NCBI RefSeq assembly: GCF_041296385.1
Contig: NW_027184062.1
Span: 563,001 to 627,000, forward strand
Length of the DNA: 64,000 nucleotides
Source of the DNA: Aphelocoma coerulescens
Taxonomy: Eukaryota > Chordata > Aves > Passeriformes > Corvidae
Reading direction: 5' to 3'
Shown here: positions 11,437 through 22,751 of the stretch, one piece after another
Layout: each line of letters begins with the position of its first letter
Numbering within the stretch: the stretch's first letter is position 1
Program-made: the position numbers and the translations under genes
Notes under the pieces: model-generated
What the model saw: the letters and a program-made list of their open reading frames with translations, nothing else
Databases searched by the model: none
What the model was told of the DNA's origin: nothing

Positions 11437-12560
11437 TCTCTTGGCCTTGCCTTGTCTAGTTCTTCTTAAGGTACCCTTGCTCTGCTTCCTTTGCCTGCGT
11501 CTGCCTTGCCTCGCACTGCCTACAACTTGCTGGCTTTGCTTTGCCCGGCCTACCACTCTTTCCCTTGCCTTCCATGCAGGCAAGGCGCTGCAAACCGAGT
11601 GCAGGCAATTGTGGGCAAGTCAAGGGAGAGGTAGGCAAGGCCAGAGCAGTGAGGGGAAAGCAAATGGACTGGTAGGCAAGAGAAGGCCCAGAAGTTAGAG
11701 GCAAGGCTGGCTGTAGGAAGGAAGGGCCACTGATGGGAAGGCCAGGCAGAAACAGGAAGGGCTCAGCAAGCCAAGGCCCTGGAGGAAAACAGTAGGCAGG
11801 TCATGTGCGGGGCAGGGCCCTGCAAAGGAATGCAAGGCTACAGAGGGCTAGCAGGGCAAGGCAAGGCAAGTGTTGTGTTGCCAAGGCAAGGCCAGGCAAG
11901 GCAGGTGAGAAGTACATTCAAGGACTGCTGGTGCACAAAAGTGGCCAGGACCAAGTGCTCTGTGTGGCCTTGATCCCGCGTGGGTCATCTCTCCTCTGTA
12001 CCTAAAAGACTTGAGCTACCTGCCTTCCCTTGTATGCAAAAGAACTCTCTTTCTGGTCCCCGAGCTCAAGGGCAAAATGTGAATTGCCCCTCCAAGGTTC
12101 AAGACATGCAAGGATTGCTCCCAGACAAAGGCTGCCCACAGAGATGAGTGTGGCAACATGCGTCCTCCCCTGGTCTTCCTCTCATGGGATCCTGAAACAC
12201 CGGAGATGCTTGAGAGCTTTGAGATTCCTCGGAGGAGCAGAAAGGGCAGGGCAAGGCCCAGAAATGTCATTGAAAAGGGGTGTTGAATTCCAGGTGGGGG
12301 AGGGGTGAGCAAGGTCATGCAAGGCAAGGGAGGGGTTCAAGGGCAAGGCAAGGCAAGTGGTGGCTTTGCGAGGCGAGGCAAGGCAATGAGGGTCCTAGAA
12401 GGAAAAGGAAAGGTGAGGCCAGACCTAGACGAATGTGAAAGGAAGTCAGGTGGGGGATGGGTGAGCAAGTCAGTGCAAGGCAGGGGAGAAAAGGCAGGTT
12501 GAGGGAAGGCTACAGAGGGGGCAGCAAGGAAATGCAAGGCATGGGGAAGCATGCGAGGAG
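11437..12560 (+). repeat. CAAGG/GGCAA-rich degenerate minisatellite (copy 1)
   Basis: Purine-rich, pentamer-like words (GGCAA, CAAGG) recur densely, clearest at 11860-11905 and 12310-12385. The first part (11437-11575) is on the complementary phase (CCTTGCC words), so the block itself contains an inverted component around 11580. It is interrupted by non-repetitive sequence at about 11930-12240. No coding sign is seen. Confidence 0.8.
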
Positions 12561-12648
12561 TGGGTGCTGCCAGCCGGTGGGGATGGCAGGGGCGGGGCCA
12601 CTGCAAGTAGCATGGTGGGGATGTGGAGGGGGTGTTAGTGTGCGGGAG

Positions 12649-12665
12649 GTGTGTGTGTGTGTGTG
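12649..12665 (+). repeat. (GT)n microsatellite, copy 1
   Basis: A short perfect GT run. The other module copies have runs of different length (40173-40191 as CA; 52061-52081 as GT). Confidence 0.9.
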
Positions 12666-12769
12666 CAGTGGAGTGCAGGGTAAGTGCAGGTGTGTGTGTG
12701 CGTATACGGGGGTTTTGTGCCAGGTGCTGTGCCGGGGAGAGCCGTTCCACCGCAAGGAAGGTGTGGGCG

Positions 12770-13211
12770 TGAAAGGAGTAAGATAGATGTGTCTTTACAA
12801 AGAGACCGTGTGAATCTCTCCTTAGACAAGGCTAGGAATTTACAGGGGGGGAAGTAACAGAAGAAAGTATTCGTTCTAGAAACTGTTACTAATCAACAGA
12901 GACTGTTGCTCAGCCAAGGCCCTGCTAAATTCCTGAACCTAGAGCAAGGCAGCAAAGACTTCCTAGCATTAGGAATAGTTTGGTTTTCTTCCTTTTCCAT
13001 TCCAAAAGGGGAGTGCATATTAGAGGGGGGCATAGAGTAGGCAGTTCCGGAAGTCTGTAATTCCCGAGTACCTCAGAGGGTGCTGTTGCCAGGAACTTAG
13101 CATCAGAAGGGAGCTGCATCCCGCAATCATTTGAGAGACTCCATGGCAAAAGCCCCATGGCCTCTCCCTGGAGTTGAAGAATGTTACAGGACTCCTCTGT
13201 CTCCTTTTTGG
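12770..13211 (+). repeat. ERV2 copy 1, 5' LTR
   Basis: It starts TGAAAGGAGTA and aligns over its full length with 16411-16873, sharing for example the CTTTACAAAGAGACCGTGTG word and the block with TAGAGTAGGCAGTTCCGGAAG. The 3' limit is set where the two copies stop matching, after CTCTGTCTCC. No clear primer-binding site follows, consistent with the internal deletion. Confidence 0.75.
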
Positions 13212-14111
13212 TGGATGAAGAAACTCAGAAAGCCACACTTCTGCCAGAACTCTCCAAGATGCCCCCTTTGCTCCCCGTGACTCCATCACTGCCCAGGAAG
13301 CTGTCTTTTCTACCGCAGCAGTTTGACATACAGTTAAAAGTCGTGTGGCAGAGAAAAAAGGCAAGAATTGGTTTCCAAGGGATGGCAAACAAGAGATACC
13401 AGAACCTTTGGCCCTACCAATATTAAAGCAACTCCATTAAGAGAGTTCTTGCACTTCCTGAGGATTGGCAGAAGCCTATCTCATGATGTATGTTGCTGGG
13501 GGTCTTTTTAGACTGGCAAAAGGAGCTGTTGAAGGTTGCTTGATCTGTGCTAAAGCCAACAGCCAAGTTACAAAGTAACTTGCTAGAGGAGGGAGGCCTT
13601 GGGCTGCATGGCCCTTCCAAAGATGCCAGGTGGATTTTCCGGAGATGCCCCAAGTGGCAAGGCTTAATATCTTCTGGTAATCGTATGTCAGCTAGCAAGG
13701 TGGCCAGAAGTATTTCCAACTACTTCAGTAATGACAGGATCAGTTCTTAAGGCATTTTTGGAACAAATCATTCCAAGATACAGCATTGTAGAAGCAATAG
13801 ATTCAGATAGGGGAACTCATTTTGCAGGAAAGATCCTTCAAGGGGTTTTGGCTTCTTTAGGAACACAATGGAACCTCCATAGGCCCTGGCACCCCCAGAG
13901 CTCGGCTCGGGTAGAAAACAACGAAGAGAGAAATAAACACCTTTTGAAGCTGGTAATAGAAACCAAGATGCCATGGGTAGGGCTTTGGACATTGGCTTTG
14001 GTGAGAATGAGGGCCCAAGCCAGAAGAGAGATTCAGTTATCTCCCTTTCAATCGTTGTTTGCAATTGCCCTGGTAAGTCTCCACCCAGTGGGGGGGGGTA
14101 GAGGCAAGTGA
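13212..14111 (+). pseudogene. ERV2 copy 1, pol remnant (integrase)
   Basis: This is the decayed end of a retroviral pol gene. The second half of the integrase zinc finger is visible as C-x2-C (13537-13548). The first catalytic Asp is in a QVDF context (13633). After a frame change, the core continues with the second Asp in a DSDRGTHF context and the Glu in RVE, with 35 residues between them, as in the D,D-35-E family. A stop codon and frameshifts separate these pieces. The frame closes near a run of nine G at 14090-14098, which is eight long in the inverted copy. The upstream part (13212-13530) is probably the RNase H-integrase junction, but is too decayed to be certain. Confidence 0.75.
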
Positions 14112-14740
14112 TGCATTTTTAAAACCATCTGTGGCCAGGATCCTGCTTCTTGTGAAACCCCTTCAACAGGAAACTCAGCTGGTGCAAGCCCGGCCTTTGG
14201 ACTTTGCTGCTTTTAACATCCAACCAGGAGATTGAGTCCTAATTAAGGAGTAGAAAGAAGCGCCAGTGCTGGTGAAATGGCGTGGCCCATTCCAAGTGTC
14301 ACTGACGACAGAAAACAGCCGTCAAGTAAGCTGAACACAGGTGAACCCGTCACTCTCGGGTCAAGGTCTCTGAAGCCTCGGAGATTTGCACATCTCAGCT
14401 GGAGGAGAAGGCCGGGAGGCCGTGACTGACACTCTGCAGGAGTGGGCCGGAGCAGTAGGCAGTGCTTCGACATCGGAAGAAGCCCCGCAGTCCTACCTTC
14501 AGACCGTCTGCTGAAATAGACTGTATAGGCATCCCTCCTCTAGAATCTCCACTCACTTGGGGGCTAATACTTGTGGCCATTTTGTTACGTTAAGTGGTTT
14601 CTGTGTCTTCAATTGCCACAGGTGCTGCAGAAGACAACGGGAAAATTAGACTAGCTAATTAGATGACACTATTAAAACATTTTCCTTACTAATTCTACTT
14701 TGATATGGTTAGCTGAGTTTAGGCCAGGAGTGGGAGAATC
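14112..14740 (+). other. ERV2 copy 1, end of pol and pol-env junction, decayed
   Basis: This region lies between the integrase core and the first clear env motif. It probably includes the integrase C-terminal part (14150-14330), but no frame stays open and no motif is decisive. Confidence 0.4.
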
Positions 14741-16268
14741 AATTTGCAGCCTTAGGAGAAGAAGTAGCAAAAGTTTTTAACCTTAGCAATTGCTGGCTCT
14801 GTGGAGGGCCAGGAGGATCTGAAGAGTGGCCATAGTTGGCTAGCCCAGCTGAACCTAAATGGTGGGTCAATGTGAGGGCCACAGTGGGATGGGATTTGGG
14901 GCCAAAGAGGGAAGTTCATGGCCACTTCATTCTTCTCCAACAGGCACTTATTGCCTAAATAGGATAGGGCGTGTCTATGTAGGAAAAGGCAATTGTCAAT
15001 TGACTTTCCCTCTGGGCTTGAACAACTGGGTTTGGACCCCCAATTGCCCTCCTTCCAATTGTTCCAAATATCAAGGCAAATGCAATCAAATACCTGTTCG
15101 GCTCACTAACAGTAGCTGCGTAAGGCGTTCTTATCACACTTACCAAAAATATTTGGAAGCCTGTAAAGCAATGGGGAGGGACAAGGGGTTTTTTTGACCA
15201 CCTGTTTTTGAGCAGTCCCCACAAAAATTCCACAAGTAGAAGACATGTTGTTTGTGATTATCAGTGGGAATGGCCACACCGGATTGGAACTCAAAGCCTT
15301 TTAGTGAGTTCTGCTCCAAATCCAACCAAGCAGCTTGCAGATGTAAATGTAGGTGGGAACCCTGTGCGGGAGCTTGGAAATGCAAATGCTGGGACCCTTA
15401 TGGTGGGGCAACTCTTGTTGGAGGACCGTTAGGCCCGGGAATCCTGCTGTATTTTGAGCCACCAATTGATGACCATGGGTAGGTTCCTTTGCTAATGGAA
15501 CACGGGCTTTGAAAGGACAGTATTGGATTTGTGGCCAACATGCTTAGCTCAGGTTACCTCCAAACTGGTCAGGGATATGGTATATTTAGTAGACTGTTGT
15601 TCTTTTTGCTACTACAAGTTCTGGGAAATCGCTTAGGAATCAAAATCTGTGATGATTTAATTAGAGAAAAGCAGTCAGCTGATGCAGCCCTGGCTGGAGG
15701 GAGCACCCCAAAACGGGGAAATGATGAACGGCCAACAGAACAAGTTACCCAACACGATGGACCAGCCCCTTGGAAACCTAAGGAATTAATCCCAGATGCC
15801 TGGGAACCCATTTATCATTTGAAGGAGATAATTAGGTTACAAGCTGTCTCGGAAATAATTACCAACCAGCCAGCCACAGCGCTTGACCTTTTTGCTGAGC
15901 AACCCACTTAAATGAGGAAAGCGGTATTTCAACATTGGATGGTATTAGATTATCTGTTGGCAGAAGAAGGAGGAGTTTGTGGGAAATTAAATGACTCGAG
16001 CTGCTGTTTGCAAGCAGATGACAGCGGAAAAGTGGTCAAACAAATAACAAAGGAAATAACGTCAGCTCGTGGACCTGTCCAAATGTTGAAAGGATGGGGA
16101 TGGGACATGTTTTCATGGTTAACTGGCCAGCTCTGGGCTAAATGAATACGATTCCTCCTCTTACATGCTATAGCAACTCTCATCTTTTTACCATGTGTGA
16201 CACCATGCTGGCGGCAGCTCTTTCAGCAGGTGCTCAAGGGGATGCCGCTAGCAGCCATGCCTACCTGA
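14741..16268 (+). pseudogene. ERV2 copy 1, env remnant
   Basis: This is the remnant of an envelope gene, which in the virus mediates receptor binding and membrane fusion. In the surface subunit a CWLC motif is encoded at 14791-14802, followed by a Cys-rich stretch at 14940-15470 with frame changes. In the transmembrane subunit, an open stretch (15531-15908) is followed by an in-frame TAA (15909). It then continues in the same frame with the leucine-rich segment and a C-X7-CC motif starting at 15978, one residue longer than the usual C-X6-CC. A TGA (16143) precedes the hydrophobic anchor, and a short tail ends at about 16268. No clear furin site is seen. Not translatable as one protein. Confidence 0.8.
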
Positions 16269-16410
16269 TCCAGAAATGACTACAAAAGGACAGAAAAGGA
16301 TGTCACTGCAAATAATAGCAAAACCCAAGAAGACTCCAGAAGAAAAAAATTAAATCCATGGTAATTAAGGTTTGTAAAGACAAATACAGAGCAAATAAAA
16401 AGAGGAGGGA

Positions 16411-16873
16411 TTAAAAGGAATGAGATGGATGAGTCTTTACAAAGAGACCGTGTGAATCGGCCTGTAGACAAGGCTAGGAAGTTATGGCTAGTGAAGTAAC
16501 AAAAGAAACTAGGAGTTCTCTAGAACTGTTACTAATCATCAGAGACTGTTGATTAATCAAGGCCGTGTTAAATTCCTGAACCTAGAGCAAGGCAACAAAG
16601 ACTTAAGAGCATTAGGAATGGGGTTCTTTTCTTTCTTCTCGATGCCAAGAGGGGGGTGCATATTAGAGGGGGGCGCATAGAGTAGGCAGTTCCGGAAGTC
16701 TGTATCTCCCGAATACCTCAGCCAGTAGGGAAAAGGAAGAGGGTGCTGTGGCCGGGAACTTGGCATCAAAAGGGGGCTGCATCCCGCAACCGTTTGACAG
16801 ACGCCATGGGAAAAGCCCCATGGACTCTCCCTGTAGTCGAAGAATGTTGCAGGACTCCTCTGTCTCCTTTTCG
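16411..16873 (+). repeat. ERV2 copy 1, 3' LTR
   Basis: It directly follows the polypurine tract at 16397-16410. Its first dinucleotide is TT, where the 5' LTR has TG. It aligns with 12770-13211. The right limit (about 16873) abuts the CpG island, so LTR promoter or enhancer sequence would lie within ~50 bp of it. Confidence 0.75.
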
Positions 16874-16904
16874 GATATAAACCTCAGGCATCGTGGATTA
16901 ATTT

Positions 16905-17862
16905 TCCCTAACGGCAGCGACCTGCCGCGTGGTCTCCGTGCTCCTCTCCAGCCCCCCGGAACGTGTAAAATAGTTCCCAGCGGCTCCCACCGCGCGTTGC
17001 AGACGGCTGCGCGGCCCCGGGGCTGCCCGCAGTGCTCCCCTGCCCCGCCAGGGCTGCCCGCGGGCTGCGGAGCCGCCTCGCCACCGGCGCGGCCAGGGCT
17101 GGGGCCCTTCTCGACAGCAGCCGAGGGGCTGCGGAGCGGGCGGCTGCCGGACGATCAGCTATTTTATGCCGCGCGGTGCTGCCGCCTCCATCTAGCTCTC
17201 CATCGCGCCGCCGCCCGCCGCCCGCCTGGCGCGCTCACGCTCGGCCGCGCTCGCCGCCCGCCCAGCCTCGCCGGAAGCTCTCCCGCCCGGGCTGTGCCCC
17301 GGCTCCGCCGGCAGCTCGGCAGGGCCCGGCCGCACGCGTGCTGCGTGGCTCGGAGCAGCCGCGTTGCGCCGCAGGCGACGGGGAAGGCGGGGCGGGCCGG
17401 CGCCATCGTGGTAGCGCGAGGAGAGGAGCGCCCGGGCGGGGCGGCGAGCGGCGCGGCGGTGAGCGCTTCTGCTTCCTGTCGCTCGGCGGCCGCCCACGGC
17501 AGGTGCCGTGTGAGCCCGCGGAGCGGCGGGGCCGGCCGGGCGGTGCGCGGCGAGGCTTTCGGCCAGCGGCGGCCACAGCGAGAGGCTGCTGGCACTGCCC
17601 GTGCCGGTGGAGAGAGCGGGGATCCGAGGCCGGCCTTCCCCGGGCGACGAGGGGAGGCCGCCTTTGCCGCGCTGCCCTCCGTGCAGCATGTGGCCGATTC
17701 CGGCGAACCCGGGGTCTCCGCAGCGGCGCGGGCGGGAGGGAGTGGGGAGCGCGCTCGGTGCCGTGCCGGCCGCTCCCGGCCAGCGCTGCGCTGCGCCGAG
17801 GCGTTTTCCCGCCCGTCCTGGGAAGGACATAAGCGACACCGTAGTTGGAGCTTAGCTGTCAG
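16905..17862. promoter_or_regulatory. CpG island, copy 1 (possible bidirectional promoter)
   Basis: A sharply bounded ~950-bp block of very GC-rich, CpG-dense sequence in otherwise average DNA. Long open frames run on both strands (up to ~385 codons), but that is expected from the composition. On the minus strand there is a TATA-like GCATAAAATAG at about 17158-17168. A well-placed ATG at 17406 opens an 80-codon Arg/Ala-rich frame that closes at 17164; in the other two copies a G-to-A-type difference closes the same frame after 67 codons. GTGAGC donor-like words occur on both strands (plus 17460; minus near 17233). CpG islands mark vertebrate promoters. Which gene, if any, it serves is not visible. 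Confidence 0.7.
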
Positions 17863-18602
17863 GGGGTACAACTTCCCTCCATTGGCGACCTCCTTTTCCC
17901 TCTGATTCAGCTACCTTGTGGTAGGTGCGATGGTGCTGAAGAAGGGTGGCGGCTTGGCACAGTTGCTGTCATAGGTGGTGCGAGAGCTCCACGCAAGGAG
18001 CTTTGAGTGGCATGTGTGAGGGTAGGAGGGTACGGCACCCATAGCTGAAGGCAAAAAAGGTCAGGGCATGTCATCAGCCGCAGTCGTGCTAAGTTGTTCA
18101 TCTTTGCAAACTGCTTGCCGAGTTGTTCCTTTCTTAGGTAATGGGGGCTTGTATCAACCAGAACTGCAAATGGTCAGTATTTGCAGAGAAGGTTACTTGG
18201 ACTGTTGTTGAAGTGAGTGTAGCAGTTTCTATGGCATTCTGCAAAAAAAGTGACAGGTCTCCCTGTGTTCCCCAGTTCTTAACAAAGATGAAGTTAACAA
18301 ACCCCTGAAAAGAGGTTTTGCAAAACTTCAGGGATATTTTCCTACTAGTACTGTAGAGACAACCATAGTCACCTTGTCTTTCCAAAAGTGAAGGTTCCCT
18401 ATTTTTGTCCAAGAGCATCAAGTGCTTTTGATCAGCGTTTGTGTGCATGCATTAGCCTCATTCTTGCTCTTCCTTGGAGAACTTTTACAATACTCACATG
18501 ATCTGTGTAGGCTGCAGACTGCAGTGGTGAACTTCAAGGCTTCCAGCAGAAGGGAGATGCTATCCACATTTTGGATTCTCCTTAGTCTGAACCTTCAACG
18601 TC
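17863..18602. repeat. Inner arm end of the spacer-centred palindrome (left)
   Basis: It is the inverted partner of 24157-24866, and beyond the ERV1 insertion of 34962 onward. Pairing stops at the CCTTCAACGTCC word at 18591-18602. The empty target site of ERV1 is at 17876-17879. No gene is recognised. A short frame starts at the ATG at 18142 (about 55 codons), without family resemblance. Confidence 0.8.
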
Positions 18603-21600
18603 CAAGGCTTCACTTTTCAAGCAGTTGGAAGAGCTCCAAATTAAGACATGAACAGGTCTTAATTGACCTTGCCACCGCCTCAGTTAGTCAAGTAATGCTG
18701 TGCATTGGATTTGACTAGTGCAACATGTGCTTAAAATATGTAGAGTAACTCCTCGATTACCCTCTCAGAAGGGTTGGAATGGAGAACAAGGAGTTCCCAA
18801 GACAAATATTTGGTGTACGAGGAGTAGAATTTAGGAGTTGATTGCAGAGCACTGCATGCACAAATGTCTAAGGAGAATCCATCTTTTGATGTCCCATCTA
18901 TGCTTGTTCTCATTTGAAATCCTGCACATTCTGCAGGCTGGTTTTGTTAGGCTTGGGGCTGGGGAAGGAGTGATGGTGGGGGAGGAGTGGGTGTTGGTTT
19001 TGGGTTATTTTTTTGTTTCCAGAATAGTGTACACAGAACTTGTGCCCAAAACCAGCAGTAGGAAACAATGCAGGTATAAAAGAAGGTCACAGAAATGTCA
19101 GATAATACGAATCTGAAAGCGCTTCAGTATTTTACTCAGGAGTTTCACTCTAACAAGGTGATTTTCCTTCACAGAAATGTAGTGGCAGGCTTATGCCATG
19201 CTAGAAGTGATGACCTTTCTCTGCCCCAAATTGAGCAGCAAAAGGTTTTGGCTCTTAATTTGAACCCCTGAGCCAGCTGTGTTTCAGGCTGCAGAAGCTG
19301 CAGCTGTTGTGGCAGACGCGGGGTGCAGCCCTGCCTGCCAGTTCCGAGCTGGCCTGCGCTGGTGGCAGCCGTCAGCGCCCGGGGTCCCCTGTGCCACCCA
19401 TGCCAGGGCTCTGCCTGCCTGCCTCGCAGCCCTGGTAGCCTCAGGGAAACATCGCACTACTCCATCTGCTTTAAAAACAAACAAGCAAACAAAAAGCTCC
19501 CTGTAAATATATGTAGAAGTCTTGAAACTAATTCTCAGCGCTTGCTCGGAGTTTGTTGATGGAGCAAATGGATTTTGGATAAACTGCTATTGCTAGTACT
19601 ACTTAGGTTCCTAAACTTCAGAAGGGAGGCTATGGTGGTCACGTACCCCTGAGGAATGTTGGGAACAGTAAGACAGCTCAGTCATTTCAAGGTGGCCAGA
19701 AAATGGGTGTGGCAGTGGAGTGGACACTCTGTGAGTAGGTAGCCTTAAGTCATGTAACGACATGCACTTCAGTGGGAATTTTGCATCAACACCAAGAGAT
19801 TGTGTCATGATGTGTTGCGTAACAACAAATTGGGCCAAAATTCTGCTGATTTTGACCAAGGTGGATGGGCCACCTTCACTTAAGCTGGCAAAGGGACATA
19901 AGTCAATGATGTTTGAAAAACAGCCATGAAACATAGCCCCTTTAGTTTGTTGCTCTGTTGCAAGTCTGCAAAGCTCTGTTGACAGGTCATTGGAAGTAGC
20001 TGTTGGAATCTAAGTGCAGTTGGACGCTTTGTCAGTCAGCATCAGCAGGAGGCTTAACGGTTTAGGTTGAGAGGTGGTGCATGGTTTTTTTTCAGAGGAA
20101 TGGCCCAGTGAAGAGCAGTGTTCACTGCCATGACTACCGTTGTAGCCTTCAAGAGCAATGGTTCATTCAGAGAGAACTTCCTTGGTTCTGCTGGTTTGGT
20201 TTCGCAGCTGGAGCAAAGGTACAGCACTGGAAGCAATTCCTAGGGCAGAAGCGGGAGATATCCGAAGCTCTGGACTTCGTTGCCTAAGTGAGCGTAGTCT
20301 AATTGGAAGAGTGGTGAGCATCAGTGATATCAGATTTTTTACAAGTTCTTAATTCTGTCAAAACAAGAAAGAAGGAGAGTGATGAAGATGAAATCCTTTC
20401 CTCTTCAATCTGCCTACGCAACAACTTCAGCTGTAGTTGTAATGTGTATTCACCTATTTTGAATTGCCCAAAACCAGGCCTAGAGATGCTTCAGAGTCAG
20501 AGAAGCGGGTATTTGCTTTATTCGGCGCTGGGTGCATGGGGGATCACTCCTCCTAACACACACACACAGAGCACTCCATACAGTCCAGCATTATGTGTAA
20601 AATTTATGAACATTCATCACAATTCTTGGGATAGGAGTGGTTCTAGAAATTACTTCTCGGAAGTCATTAATATCATTAGCATACGTGCCATGCATGCGCT
20701 GTGTACGCTGATGGGCGCACTGAGGAAGGCTCCTCTTCTTCCTCGAGGGTCTTTCTGATGAAGATCAGTAGTCTTTGTCACAATGCACTTTTTACCTTTC
20801 TTTCTGGAGCATGCACAGTTCTTCGGTGGCTGATGCAGCGATCTCTGTGCCGGTTTTCAAAAGATCCTGTTCCTCTTATCTTGACAAGATTAAGGCGAAT
20901 CCTGCTGCTTAGGTTTTGTGATTAACATTTGCTGTCTCTTAGTAGTTCACTCGTGTTTACATGAGTTAACTATGGATCAACCCCCTTCTCAATTTTAGCA
21001 CTGAAAGGATATTAGAGTCATTTAAAGAGATGTCTCCTATGGAGTACTATAAAACTGCCATAATGGTAAGACGTTTTCATACAGTAGTTTTAGCACAGAA
21101 GTAATATATGTACAATCTTGGATGTTTCATCCTGCTGGCTCAGGAGCCAGTATTGAGCTTTTCTCCTTTAAATCCAGTCTTAGAGCTCTGCAAGGATCAC
21201 TGCAGCATGACGTTGTGACAAGGGGATGCTGATTCATGCATAAACCTTTGACGCTTTCCTTCTATCTTCAAGCAGCTTTGAAAACCAGTGATTATCTGGC
21301 ATGTTGCGACTTGAGAGTCATGGTAAAGGTTTCACCAAACACTTTGTAATATCAGGCTACAGCTTTCATTCCTAAGGAAAGAGCATTGAGCAGATTGCTG
21401 GCAAAATGCTGAAAGAATGAGCCAAAACCAAAATCCTTTAATGGGAAAGATGGAAAAAATTTAGATGTGTTTATTTGAACTAAAAATAATGTGGACCAAG
21501 CCTAAATGTATTTCACACTAAATTCTTAGAACTGATTTTAAGGGAAGAAGTGAGAAAGATGAATTCCCAAGCGGAATTTTCAGCAGCATAATATTGAGCA

Positions 21601-22239
21601 TTTATTAGTAGAACAAAGGCATATCACAGTGCAGGAGCACTTAGCAATATTGCTAGAGGCGTGGCTCCATTCATTTTACTGTGAACTTTAGTACTTCTTT
21701 AAACATAGTCCTTAAGCCCAGAAAGTCATTTACACTTCACTCAACTTTCCCCCCTCCGTCTCTGCCCCCTTGCGCCAGCACACGCCAGCACACTGCCACC
21801 TCGGTCCTCTGAGTAGCTCCAGAATTGAAGGCAGGCACCCCCCTCCGGTGCCTCCTCAGTCTCCAACCTAATTTGTAGTTGATGGGTTCTTTGGGAGGTG
21901 TGAGTTTTGATGAGATAACAGACTTCCTGGGATGCATGCGGTTTATCTTCTTTGTTTCTTGAAGATGTCTTGGTTTCCACCTCTGTAATTTCTCAACTTA
22001 AAGGACATTTATTATCATGTGTTTCTTCCTACGTTTCCCAACATGTTACCACTCATTCGAAGTTACAATTTACTCTAGTCTTGTTTTTACTTACCTATAT
22101 TTTACCTTAACACTATTTCTACATAGTACATTCTCACTTCTAAATGTTAAAGTGATAGATGCGAAAGACAAAATTTATCGTTCACTCATTTATCACAGGA
22201 GGAATGTGTTAGCTGCTTGTGTTGCAGTTCACTTGTAAT
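18603..22239. other. Spacer of unknown function
   Basis: This is mixed, mostly AT-leaning sequence without recognised genes or repeats. It contains pyrimidine tracts followed by AG (for example near 19021) and scattered frames up to 144 codons (20324-20758) with no family resemblance. It is duplicated almost exactly at 58019-61655. It may hold introns or exons of a non-coding transcript from the CpG island, but nothing here proves it. Confidence 0.5.
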
Positions 22240-22622
22240 TGTGGTCTATTACCGCAGGCCTGGGCCCTAGGGTGTATCACTGTGTCCCGCAGCCATAGGG
22301 AGGAGGAGGAGAGAAGATCCAGCAGGCAGGAATTGTGCACCAAGATTTATTCATTTAATTATTTCACAAACTCTTTTACAGACTTTTTTCTTCATAGTCT
22401 AATTGGACAAAGGATCAGCCCCCCCCCTTGGGGTGATTGGCTAAAATCCTAAACCATCCATTGTCAAAATATTTTTCTACTAGACCATAAACCAGACTTT
22501 TCAAGGTTGCAGGTGGCTTGGTTGTTTACATACTCTGCTACCTCTTCTGTGAGAGAGAAAAGTCTCTCACAGACTTAGAAAATAGCAAGAAAATCCTCGC
22601 TAGCAGCATTTTGGTATCTACA
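22240..22622 (-). repeat. LTR of the betaretrovirus-like fragment, copy 1
   Basis: A 383-bp LTR on the minus strand that starts TGTAGATACC and ends with CA. It is preceded by a purine tract (AAAAAGGGGGAAT, 22623-22635 on the minus strand). An AATAAA polyadenylation signal is visible at about 22346-22351 on the minus strand. Confidence 0.75.
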
Positions 22623-22751
22623 ATTCCCCCTTTTTGTTTGATAAGATAACAACTCCACTATTAATCCTAAATAGAAATTTACATCAGTTATTAATTCTAA
22701 ATATGTCCTTAAGGCTTTAACGATCTGACTCCATAACAAGAAATTTAAAGT

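Larger units (their letters stand above)
12770..16873 (+). mobile_element. ERV2 copy 1: internally deleted gammaretrovirus-like provirus
   Basis: Two related LTRs flank a ~3.2-kb interior. The interior begins directly in the end of pol and contains integrase and env remnants; gag, protease and reverse transcriptase are absent. A polypurine tract (16397-16410, ending GAGGAGGGA) sits directly before the 3' LTR. The two LTRs differ clearly from each other by eye, so the insertion is old. The same element occurs at the matching place in both other modules, so it predates the amplification. The env motifs (CWLC in SU, C-X7-CC in TM) match those of ERV1, suggesting a related family. All reading frames are broken. 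Confidence 0.85.

Noticed and set aside
12770..13211. Solo LTR rather than the 5' LTR of ERV2
   Set aside because: A related LTR in the same orientation closes the element at 16411-16873, with pol and env remnants in the correct order between them.
17164..17406. Short minus-strand Arg/Ala-rich frame as a mitochondrial leader of a known gene
   Set aside because: The composition allows it, but I could not match it to a gene, the end differs between copies, and no downstream exon is visible. Kept only as part of the CpG-island note.
16748..17905. A 385-codon plus-strand open frame (and its inverted and direct copies) as a protein gene
   Set aside because: It lies in a CpG island, where stops are rare in all frames; overlapping long frames exist on both strands, it begins within an LTR, and the product is a low-complexity Arg/Ala/Gly/Pro string without a family.
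18422..18718. 98-codon frame with a hydrophobic N-terminus as a small secreted or membrane protein
   Set aside because: It crosses the palindrome arm boundary at 18602, so its C-terminal half differs in the inverted copies; no family resemblance.
20324..20758. 144-codon frame in the spacer as a gene
   Set aside because: No family resemblance or splice context was found, and a single frame of this length in 3.6 kb is not unusual.
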